Shown here: positions 18,891-28,617 of the stretch, in pieces
How the letters are laid out: every line of letters starts with the position of its first letter
How positions within the stretch are numbered: position 1 is the stretch's first letter
NCBI GenBank assembly: GCA_902363825.1
Contig: CABJBK010000002.1
Coordinates: 62,001 to 126,000, forward strand
From: Lachnospiraceae bacterium
GTDB lineage: Bacteria > Bacillota > Clostridia > Lachnospirales > Lachnospiraceae
Reading direction: 5' to 3'
DNA: 64,000 nt
The notes under the pieces: model-generated
Told to the model about the DNA's origin: nothing
The model's database searches: none
What the model saw: only the letters and a program-made list of their open reading frames with translations
Program-made: the position numbers and the translations under genes

Positions 18891-19907
18891 ATGAATAACA
18901 ATGTTTATGGAATTGATTTGGGAACCTGCAATCTGAAAGTATACTGCAAGGCGACCGGCAAAGTCTTAAATGAGAAAAATACCATCGCAATAATCAATAA
19001 AAACCAGATGTACGCATACGGCGACGCGGCATACGCAATGTATGAGAAAGCGCCGGAATCCATCAATGTCACTTTCCCGATCGTAAACGGAGTGATCGCG
19101 GATTTCAACAATATGCAGACGATGATCTTTGAGTTTATCGAAAAGAACGCCAAAGGGAAAACCCATGGCGCGGAATATATCGTTGCGGTGCCTACCGACA
19201 TTACAGAAGTGGAAAAGAAGGCTTTCTTTGATATGTTCTTCAAGAGCAAGATGAAACCGAAGAATGTCCTGCTCTGTGAGAAACCGATCGCGGACGCAGT
19301 CGGACTCGGTCTGGATGTCAATGAACCGACCGGTATCATGGTCGTTGATATCGGAGCGGATACCACAGAGATCTCCGTGATCTCTCTTGGCGGGCTGGTG
19401 CTCAGTGACCTCTTACACTTTGGAGGAAACCGCCTGGACGAATCCATCATCAGCTACATCAAGAAGAATTTCAATCTGGTCATCGGACAGAAGACTGCGA
19501 AACAACTGAAGGAAGAGCTTGGTGCCGGCGTTGCCGGAAGCAGTGACACCATGGTCATTGTCGGACGCGATGTCGTGAGCGGGCTTCCGATCGAGATGGA
19601 GATCTCCGCTCAGATCGTATACGAGGCGATCAAGGACAATTTGAGCTCTATCTGCAATTCCATAAAAATGATCTTGGAGAAGACCCCGCCGGAACTGGCA
19701 AAGGATATCATCCATTCCGGTATTTATATCACCGGAGGCGCGTCACAAATCAGACAGCTGGATGATCTCTTTACACAGATCACAAACATCCGTGTAAACC
19801 GCTGCGATGAACCGGAAGAGAGTGTCGTAAGAGGACTTGTAAAGATCGTTTCCGACGAAAAATACAAGCATCTTGCATTTAGCTTAAAAACCAAGAACTA
19901 TAAATAA
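18891..19907 (+). CDS. mreB: Rod shape-determining protein MreB family
   Basis: A 338-residue actin-like protein that forms membrane filaments guiding lateral wall synthesis. The phosphate-1 motif appears as GIDLGTCNLKVYC (usual DLGTAN), phosphate-2 as VVDIGADTTEISVISLGG, and the adenosine region as ITGGASQIRQLD. The family's GVIADF segment is also present. The start ATG 18891 has AAGGGAG upstream; a longer frame begins inside radC and is not used. It is followed by mreC after 12 bases. Several motif positions differ from the MreB consensus, so an Mbl/MreBH-like paralogue cannot be excluded. Confidence 0.93.
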   Translation: MNNNVYGIDLGTCNLKVYCKATGKVLNEKNTIAIINKNQMYAYGDAAYAMYEKAPESINVTFPIVNGVIADFNNMQTMIFEFIEKNAKGKTHGAEYIVAVPTDITEVEKKAFFDMFFKSKMKPKNVLLCEKPIADAVGLGLDVNEPTGIMVVDIGADTTEISVISLGGLVLSDLLHFGGNRLDESIISYIKKNFNLVIGQKTAKQLKEELGAGVAGSSDTMVIVGRDVVSGLPIEMEISAQIVYEAIKDNLSSICNSIKMILEKTPPELAKDIIHSGIYITGGASQIRQLDDLFTQITNIRVNRCDEPEESVVRGLVKIVSDEKYKHLAFSLKTKNYK

Positions 19908-19919
19908 CAGAGGTAAAAC

Positions 19920-20801
19920 ATGAGACGCATAAAACGTAAACCACAATTTACATTACCGACAAAATATATCCTGCTTGGCATGACCGTGCTGTGCGTCACC
20001 GTCATGTTCCTTAGTTTTACATTCAATCTGTCCGGCGGTCCGCTAAACGCGGTTGCCGGATATGTGTTTGTCCCGATGCAGAAAGGAATCAACGCAGTCG
20101 GCGGCTGGATGTCTGAAAAAGCGGATAATTTAAAAAATCTAAATGATGTCATGCAGAAAAACGAAGAACTGCAGGCGCAGGTGGATGAGCTGACAGCCGA
20201 ATTAAATACCATAAAGCTGGAACAGTACGATCTGGACAATTACCGTGCGCTGTTGGAACTGGATGATAAATATCCGAGCTATAAAAAAGTTGCCGCAAAC
20301 GTGATTGGAAAGGATTCCGGGAACTGGTTCAATACGTTTATCATAGACAAGGGATCGAAAGACGGGATCGAAAAGGATATGAACGTGATCGCCGGAAGCG
20401 GACTTGTCGGGATCGTGACAGATGTGGCTCCGAATTATGCGAAGGTAAAATCGATCATCGATGATACGAGCAGTGTCAGCGGCATGGATCTTGCCACATC
20501 GGATAACTGTATTATCCGGGGAAATCTCCAGATGATGAATGAAAATCAGGAGATTGAATTAAGCGACTTAAAAGATACGGATGACCAGGTGCAGGCCGGG
20601 GATCAGATCGTTACGTCCTACATCAGTGACAAATATTTACAGGGAATCCTGATCGGATATATCAAGGATGTTTCCGTGGATTCCAACAATCTTACCAAAT
20701 CGGGAACCATCACACCGGTTGTTGATTTTGAACACATTCAGGAAGTTTTGGTCATCCTGGATAAAAAGGAAGATGTTTCCGGAGAACTTTCCGGACAGTA
20801 A
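19920..20801 (+). CDS. mreC: Rod shape-determining protein MreC
   Basis: A 293-residue MreC with one N-terminal membrane segment (about 18-38), a coiled-coil stretch (about 65-105: MSEKADNLKN to ELNTIKLEQ) and the two beta-barrel domains of MreC, with NWFNTFIIDKGSKDGI and GSGLVGIVTDV. It sits outside the membrane and links MreB/MreD to penicillin-binding proteins. It lies between mreB and mreD in the standard order. Confidence 0.95.
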   Translation: MRRIKRKPQFTLPTKYILLGMTVLCVTVMFLSFTFNLSGGPLNAVAGYVFVPMQKGINAVGGWMSEKADNLKNLNDVMQKNEELQAQVDELTAELNTIKLEQYDLDNYRALLELDDKYPSYKKVAANVIGKDSGNWFNTFIIDKGSKDGIEKDMNVIAGSGLVGIVTDVAPNYAKVKSIIDDTSSVSGMDLATSDNCIIRGNLQMMNENQEIELSDLKDTDDQVQAGDQIVTSYISDKYLQGILIGYIKDVSVDSNNLTKSGTITPVVDFEHIQEVLVILDKKEDVSGELSGQ

Positions 20802-20836
20802 ATAAGTGCGAAGAAGAGACAGACAAGAGGTAATTT

Positions 20837-21355
20837 ATGAGACGTAAAGTAGTTGTAACCGTAATTATTATGATATGCTTTTTGCTGCAGACGACAGTGT
20901 TTCAGGCACTTTCGTTTGCTTCGATTTCGCCAAATCTTCTGATTGTGGCAGTGTCTTCTTTTGGATTTATGCGTGGAAAAAAAGAAGGAATGTTTATCGG
21001 CTTCTTTTCCGGGCTTTTGATCGATCTGTTCTTTGGAGATGTCCTGGGCTTTTATGCGCTGCTTTATATGTATGTCGGCTATGTGAACGGATTTTTCCGT
21101 GCCATCTTTTTTCAGGACGATATTAAGCTGCCGATGCTGCTGATCTCGGCGAGTGATCTTGCATGTAATCTGTGCATTTATTTTTTCCGTTTTCTGTTCC
21201 GCAAACAGTTTGATATCGGATATTATTTTTTACATCTTATGATTCCGGAACTTGTCTATACACTGTTGGTCACAATTTTGCTGTACTGGCTGATCTTAAA
21301 GATCAATCAGTGGCTGGAAAAATCTGAGAAAAGGAGTGAGGCAAAGTTTGTTTGA
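20837..21355 (+). CDS. mreD: Rod shape-determining protein MreD
   Basis: A 172-residue membrane protein with about five hydrophobic segments, as expected for MreD, a core part of the elongasome. The motif SFGFMRGKKEGMFIGFFSGL and the LIDLFFGDVLGFYALLYM stretch match the family. The end overlaps the preferred start of PBP2 by eight bases, and both lie in the same elongation operon. Confidence 0.92.
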   Translation: MRRKVVVTVIIMICFLLQTTVFQALSFASISPNLLIVAVSSFGFMRGKKEGMFIGFFSGLLIDLFFGDVLGFYALLYMYVGYVNGFFRAIFFQDDIKLPMLLISASDLACNLCIYFFRFLFRKQFDIGYYFLHLMIPELVYTLLVTILLYWLILKINQWLEKSEKRSEAKFV

Positions 21356-24206
21356 GAATTTAAAAGAGTTTTTAAAAAATTTCTTCAAATCAAGATTATT
21401 TGTTCTTGCAGTGGTTATGATCTTATTGTCGGTCATTCTTCTGGAACGCCTGTTCTCACTGCAGATCATAAACGGCGAAGAATATCAGAAAAATTATACC
21501 TTAAAGATCAAACGCGAAAAAGTGCTTCCGAGTACGCGTGGAAATATCTATGACCGTAACGGCGAACTTTTGGCGTACAATGAACTTGCGTATTCGGTGA
21601 CGATTGAAGATAATGGAAGTTATGATTCCTTAAAAGAAAAGAATCAGTCCATCAATGAGGAGATTGCTTCGGTTTTAAAAGTGCTCGATAAGAATCATGA
21701 CGTGATCCAGAATGATTTCAATATTGCGCTGAATGCAGACGGAACCTATGCTTTCACAGTAGAGGGAAAAACGCTCCTCCGTTTTCTTGCGGATGTTTAC
21801 GGACATAACAAGACCGATGAATTAAAATACAATAAAAAGCTTGGCTATAATGAAGCGGAGGCGACACCGGATCAGGTCATTTCCTATCTTTGCAGGGAAA
21901 AGGGATTTGCGTTATCCGAGGATACCTACGCAAGGGAAGATCTGTACCGCATCCTGGTCATCCGCTATGCAATGTCGGAAAACAGCTATCAGAAATACAT
22001 CGCGACAACGATCGCAACGGATGTGAGCGATGAAACGGTTGCTTACGTCAGCGAGAACGCGACCAGTTTGCAGGGAATGGCGATCTCGGAAGATACCGTC
22101 CGCAAATATGTGGACAGTGAATATTTTTCACATATCATCGGGTATACCGGAAAGATCTCAGAAGATGAGTATAACAGCCTTTCCGCATCGAGTGACAATT
22201 ATACCAAGACCGATGTGATCGGAAAATCCGGCATTGAACAGGTGATGGATCTGCAGCTTCAGGGAACTAAGGGATACGAGACGGTATATGTAGACAACCT
22301 GGGAAAAGTTGTCGAAACGACGGATACGACAAACCCGTCCGCCGGAAATGATGTGTACCTCTCCATCGACAAAAATCTGCAGGAAGCGGTTTATGATCTG
22401 TTAGAGCAGGAGATCGCGGGAATCGTATATTCCAAGATCATCAATGCGAAAGATTATATTGCGTCGGAGAACAGTACAGCTTCCGACATAAAAATACCGA
22501 TTTATGATGTATACTTTGCTTTGATCAATAATAATGTCATTGATATTGACGCGTTTGCGGATGACAACGCAACAGCAACGGAGAAAAATGTATATCAGAA
22601 GTTCCTGACCAAACAGGATCAGGTGCTGTCGTCCGTTCAGACACAGCTCACCTCGGACCGGCCTGCCGCGTACAAAGATCTTGACGAGGAGACACAGGCA
22701 TATTTAGGTTATATCGTGACCATGCTTTCCACGGATAAGGTTCTGCTTTCCGACAGCATTGATACCAGTGATGAGACATACACCGCATGGAAAAACAATA
22801 CGATCAGTTTAAAAGAGTATCTGTATCACGCGATCGAGAGCAACTGGATCGATATCACCAAATTTACAGTCAACGAAAAATATTCCGACTCTTCTGAAAT
22901 ATATGATGCGCTTGTCAGCTATATTCAGGAATCCTTAAAAACAGACCGGGGATTTTCCAAGCGGATCTACAAGTACATGATCCATGATGATCTGATCGGC
23001 GGAACACAGCTTTGCCTGATCCTCTATGACCAGGGTGTGCTTGCCTATGATGAAAATCAGGTAGCGGCGCTGGAAAGGGGAAATGTCAGCGCATTTGATT
23101 TCCTGCGTGGAAAGATACAGGATCTTGAGATCACACCGGCGCAGCTGGCGCTCGATCCATGTACCGGCTCCTGTGTTGTTACGGATACAAAGACCGGGGA
23201 GCTGCTTGCATGTGTGACGTATCCGGGATATGACAATAACAGACTTGCCAATACCGTAGATTCCGCATACTATGCGGCGTTAAATGAAGACCTGTCCCTG
23301 CCGCTTTATAACAATGCGACACAGCAGCGTACCGCACCGGGATCTACCTTTAAAATGGTGACGGCTACCGCCGGACTGACGGAGGGAGTGCTTTCCTCGC
23401 CTTCAGAACAGATCCTGGATGAAGGACAGTTTACAAAAGTAACTCCTAGCCCGAAATGTTGGGTATATCCGAGCAACCACGGTCTTATCAATGTCTCTGA
23501 GGCGATCCGCGACTCGTGTAACTACTTCTTCTACGAAGTAGGATACCGTCTGAGCAGCACCGGAGATACCTACAACGAGACCAAGGGAATTACTGCGATC
23601 CAGAAATATGCTGAAATGTATGGACTGGGAGACACGACCGGAATTGAGATTCCGGAAAATGAGCCTCAGATCGCGACCAAGGTACCGATCCTCGCAGCGA
23701 TCGGACAGAGTGATAACAACTACACCACAACCGAGCTGGCGCGCTATGTGACAGCGGTCGCAAATTCCGGTACTGTATATAATTATACGCTGCTTAGCAA
23801 GGTAACGGATTCGGATGGAAATCTGATCGAATCCTATGAACCGACGGTCAAAAACCAGATTGAGGGGATCAGCCAGTCTACCTGGGATGCCATTCATTCC
23901 GGTATGCGCATGGTGGTGGAAAGCCACAAGGAATTTGATGGATTTCCGATCGCGGTTGCCGGAAAAACCGGTACGGCGCAGCAGATCCTGACCAGACCGA
24001 ACCACGCGCTGTTTGTCGGTTACGCACCGTATGAAGACCCGCAGGTGTCCATTGCGACAAGAATCGCGTATGGATACACCTCAAGCAATGCCGCGGATCT
24101 GTCTGCAAAGGTTTTATCGTATTATTTCCATGTTGCAGACGAACAAACATTACTAAATGGCCAGGCAATGTCCGTAAGCGATACGGCAAATGGCTTTGGC
24201 GATTAA
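21348..24206 (+). CDS. mrdA: Penicillin-binding protein 2 (elongasome transpeptidase) with a large insertion
   Basis: A 952-residue class B PBP. One membrane anchor lies near residues 14-35, followed by the pedestal region with LPSTRGNIYDRNGELLAYNE. The transpeptidase motifs are all present: STFK at 666-669, SCN at 723-725 and KTG at 873-875. The link domain GNDVYLSIDKNLQEAVYDLL ends near 360, but the LDPCTGSCVVTDTKTGELLA strand that normally follows directly begins only at about 601. This leaves an extra ~240 residues of mostly helical, charged sequence. TTG 21348 is chosen because the ribosome site AAGGAG/GAGG precedes it and a GTG at 21336 overlaps that site. It partners with RodA encoded further on. 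Confidence 0.93.
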   Translation: MFENLKEFLKNFFKSRLFVLAVVMILLSVILLERLFSLQIINGEEYQKNYTLKIKREKVLPSTRGNIYDRNGELLAYNELAYSVTIEDNGSYDSLKEKNQSINEEIASVLKVLDKNHDVIQNDFNIALNADGTYAFTVEGKTLLRFLADVYGHNKTDELKYNKKLGYNEAEATPDQVISYLCREKGFALSEDTYAREDLYRILVIRYAMSENSYQKYIATTIATDVSDETVAYVSENATSLQGMAISEDTVRKYVDSEYFSHIIGYTGKISEDEYNSLSASSDNYTKTDVIGKSGIEQVMDLQLQGTKGYETVYVDNLGKVVETTDTTNPSAGNDVYLSIDKNLQEAVYDLLEQEIAGIVYSKIINAKDYIASENSTASDIKIPIYDVYFALINNNVIDIDAFADDNATATEKNVYQKFLTKQDQVLSSVQTQLTSDRPAAYKDLDEETQAYLGYIVTMLSTDKVLLSDSIDTSDETYTAWKNNTISLKEYLYHAIESNWIDITKFTVNEKYSDSSEIYDALVSYIQESLKTDRGFSKRIYKYMIHDDLIGGTQLCLILYDQGVLAYDENQVAALERGNVSAFDFLRGKIQDLEITPAQLALDPCTGSCVVTDTKTGELLACVTYPGYDNNRLANTVDSAYYAALNEDLSLPLYNNATQQRTAPGSTFKMVTATAGLTEGVLSSPSEQILDEGQFTKVTPSPKCWVYPSNHGLINVSEAIRDSCNYFFYEVGYRLSSTGDTYNETKGITAIQKYAEMYGLGDTTGIEIPENEPQIATKVPILAAIGQSDNNYTTTELARYVTAVANSGTVYNYTLLSKVTDSDGNLIESYEPTVKNQIEGISQSTWDAIHSGMRMVVESHKEFDGFPIAVAGKTGTAQQILTRPNHALFVGYAPYEDPQVSIATRIAYGYTSSNAADLSAKVLSYYFHVADEQTLLNGQAMSVSDTANGFGD

Positions 24207-24220
24207 GAAAGGAAGGCTTT

Positions 24221-24904
24221 ATGGGAATGTCGCAACCGGTAGTTTTAAAAAGTAACCGATATGGAATCAATCTGATCCTGGATGCGGATATGCCGTTCGG
24301 CCAGTTAGAGGAGGCAATCCTCGAAAAATTCCGGGAATCCGAAAAGTTTTTTAAAAACGCGAAGATCGCAATTTCTTTTGAGGGGCGCAGGCTCTCGCAG
24401 GAGGAAGAATTTTCCATATTGGATATGATCGCAAAAAATACCTCCATACAGGTCATCTGTGTCGTAGATCAGGATGAGATGCGGGAGCAGATGTACAAGG
24501 AAAAGATTGACAGCTATTATCAGGATGTGGCGGACAATACCGGAGAGTTTTACAAAGGAACACTCCGCTCCGGTCAGGTATTAAAATGTGATACCAGTAT
24601 CGTGATCATCGGAGATGTCAATCCGGGCGCCAAAATCATAGCAAAAGGAAACATTGTGATTCTTGGTTCCTTAAAGGGAAACGCCTACGCGGGTGCTGCC
24701 GGGGATGAGAGCTGTTTTGTCACGGCGCTTGACATGGATCCGGTGCAGATCAAAATCGGAAATGTGATCGGAAGAAGCGCGGACCGCGGGCCGTGGGAAG
24801 CGATACGGAACCGCCATCGGACGATGGATCCACAGATCGCGCTGGTTTCCAAGGGAAATATCATGATCGAGCCGATCACCCATGGATTGCTAAAAAAAAT
24901 ATAA
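24221..24904 (+). CDS. minC: Septum site-determining protein MinC
   Basis: A 227-residue inhibitor of FtsZ ring assembly. The N-terminal MinC_N domain covers ~1-90. The C-terminal beta-helix domain (about 110-215) is recognised by LRSGQVLKCDTSIVIIGDVN, PGAKIIAKGNIVILGSLKG and AYAGAAGDESCFVTAL. It acts with MinD, encoded 55 bases downstream, and MinE. A short leader with AGGAGGA separates minC from minD. Confidence 0.96.
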   Translation: MGMSQPVVLKSNRYGINLILDADMPFGQLEEAILEKFRESEKFFKNAKIAISFEGRRLSQEEEFSILDMIAKNTSIQVICVVDQDEMREQMYKEKIDSYYQDVADNTGEFYKGTLRSGQVLKCDTSIVIIGDVNPGAKIIAKGNIVILGSLKGNAYAGAAGDESCFVTALDMDPVQIKIGNVIGRSADRGPWEAIRNRHRTMDPQIALVSKGNIMIEPITHGLLKKI

Positions 24905-24959
24905 AATCATCTTTATAGAATCATAGAACAGAAATGAAAAATCAGGAGGATATTTCAAA

Positions 24960-25754
24960 ATGAGTGAAGTAATTGTTGTTACATCAGGCAAAGGTGGCGT
25001 AGGAAAAACAACCACCACTGCAAACGTAGGTACCGGACTTGCGCAGCTGAACAAAAAAGTGGTACTGATCGATACCGATATCGGACTCCGTAACCTGGAT
25101 GTTGTTATGGGACTGGAAAATCGAATCGTATATAACCTGGTAGATGTTGTGGAAGGAAACTGCCGCATCAAACAGGCGCTGATCAAAGATAAAAAATACC
25201 CGAATCTGTTTTTGCTCCCGTCTGCACAGACCAGAGACAAGACATCCGTAAATCCGGAGCAGATGAAAAAGCTGGTGGACGAGCTGCGTGAAGAATTCGA
25301 CTACATACTGTTAGACTGTCCGGCAGGTATTGAACAGGGATTCCAGAATGCGATCGCAGGTGCGGATCGTGCGCTTATCGTTACCACACCGGAAGTTTCC
25401 GCAATCCGTGACGCGGATCGTATCATCGGCCTGTTAGAGGCACATGAGATCCAAAAGACAGAGCTTATCGTAAACCGTCTGCGTATGGACATGGTAAAAC
25501 GCGGCGACATGATGTCGATCGAAGATGTACAGGAGATCCTTGCGATCGACCTGATCGGCGCGGTACCGGATGATGAACAGATCGTCATCTCAACCAACCA
25601 GGGAGAACCGCTTGTCGGAAATCATAACTCACTGGCAGGACAGGCTTATGAAAATATCTGCCACCGTATCATGGGTGAAGAAATTCCGTTACTTGACCTG
25701 GAAGCCAAAAATGGTGTCTGGGAAAAATTTGTTGGATTATTTAAGAAAAATTAA
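24960..25754 (+). CDS. minD: Septum site-determining ATPase MinD
   Basis: A 264-residue MinD, a ParA-like ATPase that docks on the membrane and carries MinC. The deviant Walker A motif is SGKGGVGKTTTTAN near residue 9-22, and DTDIGLRNLDVVMGLENR is the conserved switch region. The end FVGLFKKN is part of the amphipathic membrane-targeting tail. minE follows after 15 bases, so pole-to-pole oscillation of the E. coli type is possible. Confidence 0.98.
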   Translation: MSEVIVVTSGKGGVGKTTTTANVGTGLAQLNKKVVLIDTDIGLRNLDVVMGLENRIVYNLVDVVEGNCRIKQALIKDKKYPNLFLLPSAQTRDKTSVNPEQMKKLVDELREEFDYILLDCPAGIEQGFQNAIAGADRALIVTTPEVSAIRDADRIIGLLEAHEIQKTELIVNRLRMDMVKRGDMMSIEDVQEILAIDLIGAVPDDEQIVISTNQGEPLVGNHNSLAGQAYENICHRIMGEEIPLLDLEAKNGVWEKFVGLFKKN

Positions 25755-25769
25755 GGGGGAGAACGAAAC

Positions 25770-26045
25770 ATGGGATTCATGGATTTCTTTAAGAAAAAGA
25801 GCTCCGGTGATGTCGCGAAGGACCGATTGAAGCTGCTTCTTATTTCGGATCGCGCAGACTGTTCTCCGGATGTCATGGAAATGATCAAAAATGATATTAT
25901 CCAGGTCATTTCCAAATATATGGAAATTGATGCGGAAGGGCTTGATATTCAGATCACCCAGACCGAATCGGACGGAAATAACGGCAGTGTTCCGGCACTT
26001 TACGCCAACATTCCGATCAAGGACTTAAAACATTCCGGGAACTAA
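25770..26045 (+). CDS. minE: Cell division topological specificity factor MinE
   Basis: A 91-residue MinE. The N-terminal membrane-binding helix GFMDFFKKK and the anti-MinC/MinD strand region (AKDRLKLLLISDRADCSPD) are clear, followed by the topological specificity domain with ISKYMEID. MinE is present in many Clostridia but absent from Bacillus, which uses DivIVA/MinJ. It lies 15 bases after minD. Confidence 0.95.
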   Translation: MGFMDFFKKKSSGDVAKDRLKLLLISDRADCSPDVMEMIKNDIIQVISKYMEIDAEGLDIQITQTESDGNNGSVPALYANIPIKDLKHSGN

Positions 26046-26068
26046 CCGGATCAGCATAGGAAATAGTG

Positions 26069-27172
26069 ATGTTTAAACAATATAGTATAAGAAATTATCA
26101 TTTTCGCCTGGTATGTTATGTGCTTGCCCTGTCGGTGATCGGCATCCTGGTCATCGGCAGCGCAAAAGCTTCAGTGCAGAAAACACAGATCGTCGGTTTG
26201 TTCCTGGGACTCATTGTGATGGCAGTTGTTTCCCTCGTGGATTACAGCTTTATCCTGCGTTTCAGCTGGCTGTTTTACTTCTTGAACCTGGTGCTTCTGG
26301 CGCTGGTAGAAGTGATGGGAAGCAACGCGAACGGTGCGACCCGCTGGGTATCGATCGCCGGGCTGCGTTTTCAGCCGTCCGAGTTATCCAAGATCATTAT
26401 CATTATATTCTTCGCGTACTTTTTTATGAAATATCAGGAGACGCTCAACACGATAAAAATACTGGCGGCATCGTTTATTCTGGTTGGGATCCCACTGGTT
26501 TTAGTTGTGACACAGCCGGATCTTTCCACGACGATCGTAACCGCATTAATTTTTGTATCCCTCTTGTTTATTGCGGGATTAAGTTATAAAATAGTGTTGG
26601 GAGTCCTTGCAGTTTCGGTTCCGTCAGCGATCATATTTTTGAGTCTGATCCTGCAGCCGGGACAGAAGATTTTGAATGATTACCAGTACCGGCGGATCAT
26701 GGCGTGGTTAAATCCGAAAGCCTATGCAGATGATGCCTATCAGCAGCAGAATTCGATCATGGCAATCGGTTCCGGAAGACTCTGGGGCAAAGGATTGAAT
26801 AACAATGATATCGCTTCTGTAAAAAACGGCAATTTTATTTCCGAACCGCAGACAGATTTTATCTTTGCTGTGGCAGGAGAGGAACTTGGGTTTGTCGGAG
26901 CAGCGCTTATCGTGATCCTGTTATTTCTGATCGTGATCGAGTGTATTCTGATTGCGCGGAAGGCAAAGGATCTGTCGGGAAGGCTGATCGCCTGTGGAAT
27001 GGCATCCCTGATCGGATTTCAGGGATTCGTAAACATCTGTGTTGTTACCGGGCTCATGCCAAACACCGGCTTACCGCTTCCGTTCGTCAGTTACGGTCTG
27101 ACGTCACTGACTACATTATATATTGGCATTGGACTGGTCTTAAATGTCGGACTTCAACCGAAAAAATATTGA
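26069..27172 (+). CDS. rodA: RodA/FtsW-family peptidoglycan polymerase
   Basis: A 367-residue SEDS protein with about ten membrane segments. Family motifs include [30 protein letters not shown] and [12 protein letters not shown]. RodA polymerises glycan strands together with PBP2, encoded in the same block. ATG 26069 is preferred over the GTG three bases earlier because AGGAAA is better spaced. The mgsA-like gene follows after 16 bases. Confidence 0.95.
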   Translation: MFKQYSIRNYHFRLVCYVLALSVIGILVIGSAKASVQKTQIVGLFLGLIVMAVVSLVDYSFILRFSWLFYFLNLVLLALVEVMGSNANGATRWVSIAGLRFQPSELSKIIIIIFFAYFFMKYQETLNTIKILAASFILVGIPLVLVVTQPDLSTTIVTALIFVSLLFIAGLSYKIVLGVLAVSVPSAIIFLSLILQPGQKILNDYQYRRIMAWLNPKAYADDAYQQQNSIMAIGSGRLWGKGLNNNDIASVKNGNFISEPQTDFIFAVAGEELGFVGAALIVILLFLIVIECILIARKAKDLSGRLIACGMASLIGFQGFVNICVVTGLMPNTGLPLPFVSYGLTSLTTLYIGIGLVLNVGLQPKKY

Positions 27173-27188
27173 ATGGGGGAATCACATC

Positions 27189-27584
27189 ATGAATATAGGC
27201 TTGATTGCACATGATTCAAAGAAAAAACTGATGCAGAATTTCTGTATCGCGTATCGCGGTATTTTATGTAAAAATGAGTTGTTCGCAACCGGAACAACGG
27301 GAAGACTGATCGAGGAAGTCGCGAACCTTAACGTTCACAAATATCTGGCAGGACATCTGGGCGGCGCACAGCAGCTTGGCGCACAGATCGAACACAATGA
27401 GATCGATCTGGTGATCTTTTTGCGCGATCCGCTGACACCGAAGTCCCATGAGCCGGATGTAAACAGTGTTGTCCGTCTCTGTGACGTGCATAACATTCCG
27501 CTTGCGACCAATCTCGCTACGGCAGAACTTCTGATCAAGTCATTAGACAGAGGAGATTTAGAGTGGCGTGAGATGTATAAATAA
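27189..27584 (+). CDS. mgsA: Methylglyoxal synthase homologue lacking a catalytic Asp
   Basis: A 131-residue member of the methylglyoxal synthase family, which converts dihydroxyacetone phosphate to methylglyoxal. ATGTTG and the LIAHD start match the fold, and equivalents of E. coli H19 (H8), D91 (D80), H98 (H87) and D101 (D90) are kept. The GGDQQ motif holding catalytic D71 of the E. coli enzyme reads GGAQQ here (A60, codon GCA at 27366-27368), and the Pro-rich SGP before it reads AGH. The enzyme may therefore be inactive or altered. ATG 27189 has GGGGGA upstream. Its end overlaps dacA by 17 bases. The location after rodA is the usual one for the gene. Confidence 0.85.
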   Translation: MNIGLIAHDSKKKLMQNFCIAYRGILCKNELFATGTTGRLIEEVANLNVHKYLAGHLGGAQQLGAQIEHNEIDLVIFLRDPLTPKSHEPDVNSVVRLCDVHNIPLATNLATAELLIKSLDRGDLEWREMYK

Positions 27585-28560
27585 ACATGCCCTTTGCGGG
27601 CTTTTAACCGCCGCATTGCTTGCGGTGTCCGGCTGTGGGAATAAGGCGGTCGAAATCAAAAATCCTTATCCGGTATACAGCACGGCGGTCACCGATTCAC
27701 TGATTGCGGCAAGCGGCGAGGGCAGTAATGTATTATCCTATTTTGCCACCAATCTGTGTGTCGGAGGACTGGAAAATACAGGGCTGGAAAATACCGATGA
27801 GCAGGTATGCGAGGGTGCCGGTCTCTTTAACACGGCAACCCACGAGATCCCTTATGCAAAAAACATATATGAGCAGCTGTATCCGGCGAGTACCACAAAG
27901 ATACTGACTTGTTATCTTGCGTTACAGTATGGCAATCTGGATGATGTGGTTACCGTCAGTCAGGATGCTGCGAATATGGCGAGTGATTCTTCCGTCTGCG
28001 GCTTAAAAGCCGGAGACCAGATTACACTGCGTGATCTGCTCTACGGACTTATGATGCGCAGTGGAAACGACGCGGCGGTCGCGATCGCGGAATATATTTC
28101 CGGAGATACCGATACGTTTGCGGGACTGATGAATACAACGGCAGCTTCGCTCGGCGCGACCGGCAGCCATTTTGTAAACCCGAACGGATTACCGGATGAC
28201 AATCATTATACGACCGTATATGATCTTTATCTGATCTTTAACGCGGCGATCCAGAATGAAACTTTTCTTGAAATATTAAAAACAACAGATTATACTGCAA
28301 ATTACACAGATGCAGCCGGGACACCGGTTTCACAGGAATGGACTTCCACCAATAAATATCTTGCCGGAACAGAAACTGCGCCGGACGGGATCACGGTACT
28401 TGGTGGAAAGACAGGAACCACGGGCGAGGCGGGGTACTGCCTGGTTTTGTTGAGCCAGAACGCAAGCGGTCAGAATCTGATCTCCATTGTGCTCAAAGCG
28501 GACTGCAGAGATAACCTTTATCTTTTAATGAACGAGATGTTAAGACAGTACGGGAACTGA
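27568..28560 (+). CDS. D-alanyl-D-alanine carboxypeptidase, lipoprotein form (PBP5/DacA family)
   Basis: A 330-residue serine D,D-carboxypeptidase that trims the terminal D-Ala of peptidoglycan stem peptides. The signal ends in lipobox VSGC (Cys23), so it should be lipid-anchored, unlike PBP5, which uses a C-terminal helix. Active-site motifs are STTK (108-111), SGN (165-167) and KTGT in [14 protein letters not shown]. The C-terminal beta domain of PBP5 is missing, as in the shorter family members. GTG 27568 lies inside the end of the mgsA-like gene, with AGAGGAG 12 bases upstream. Confidence 0.9.
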   Translation: MRCINKHALCGLLTAALLAVSGCGNKAVEIKNPYPVYSTAVTDSLIAASGEGSNVLSYFATNLCVGGLENTGLENTDEQVCEGAGLFNTATHEIPYAKNIYEQLYPASTTKILTCYLALQYGNLDDVVTVSQDAANMASDSSVCGLKAGDQITLRDLLYGLMMRSGNDAAVAIAEYISGDTDTFAGLMNTTAASLGATGSHFVNPNGLPDDNHYTTVYDLYLIFNAAIQNETFLEILKTTDYTANYTDAAGTPVSQEWTSTNKYLAGTETAPDGITVLGGKTGTTGEAGYCLVLLSQNASGQNLISIVLKADCRDNLYLLMNEMLRQYGN

Positions 28561-28617
28561 CCGTTTCCATGTATGGTCTGACATTAGTATAAAACGATAT
28601 ACTGGGAGGAGACGCCA

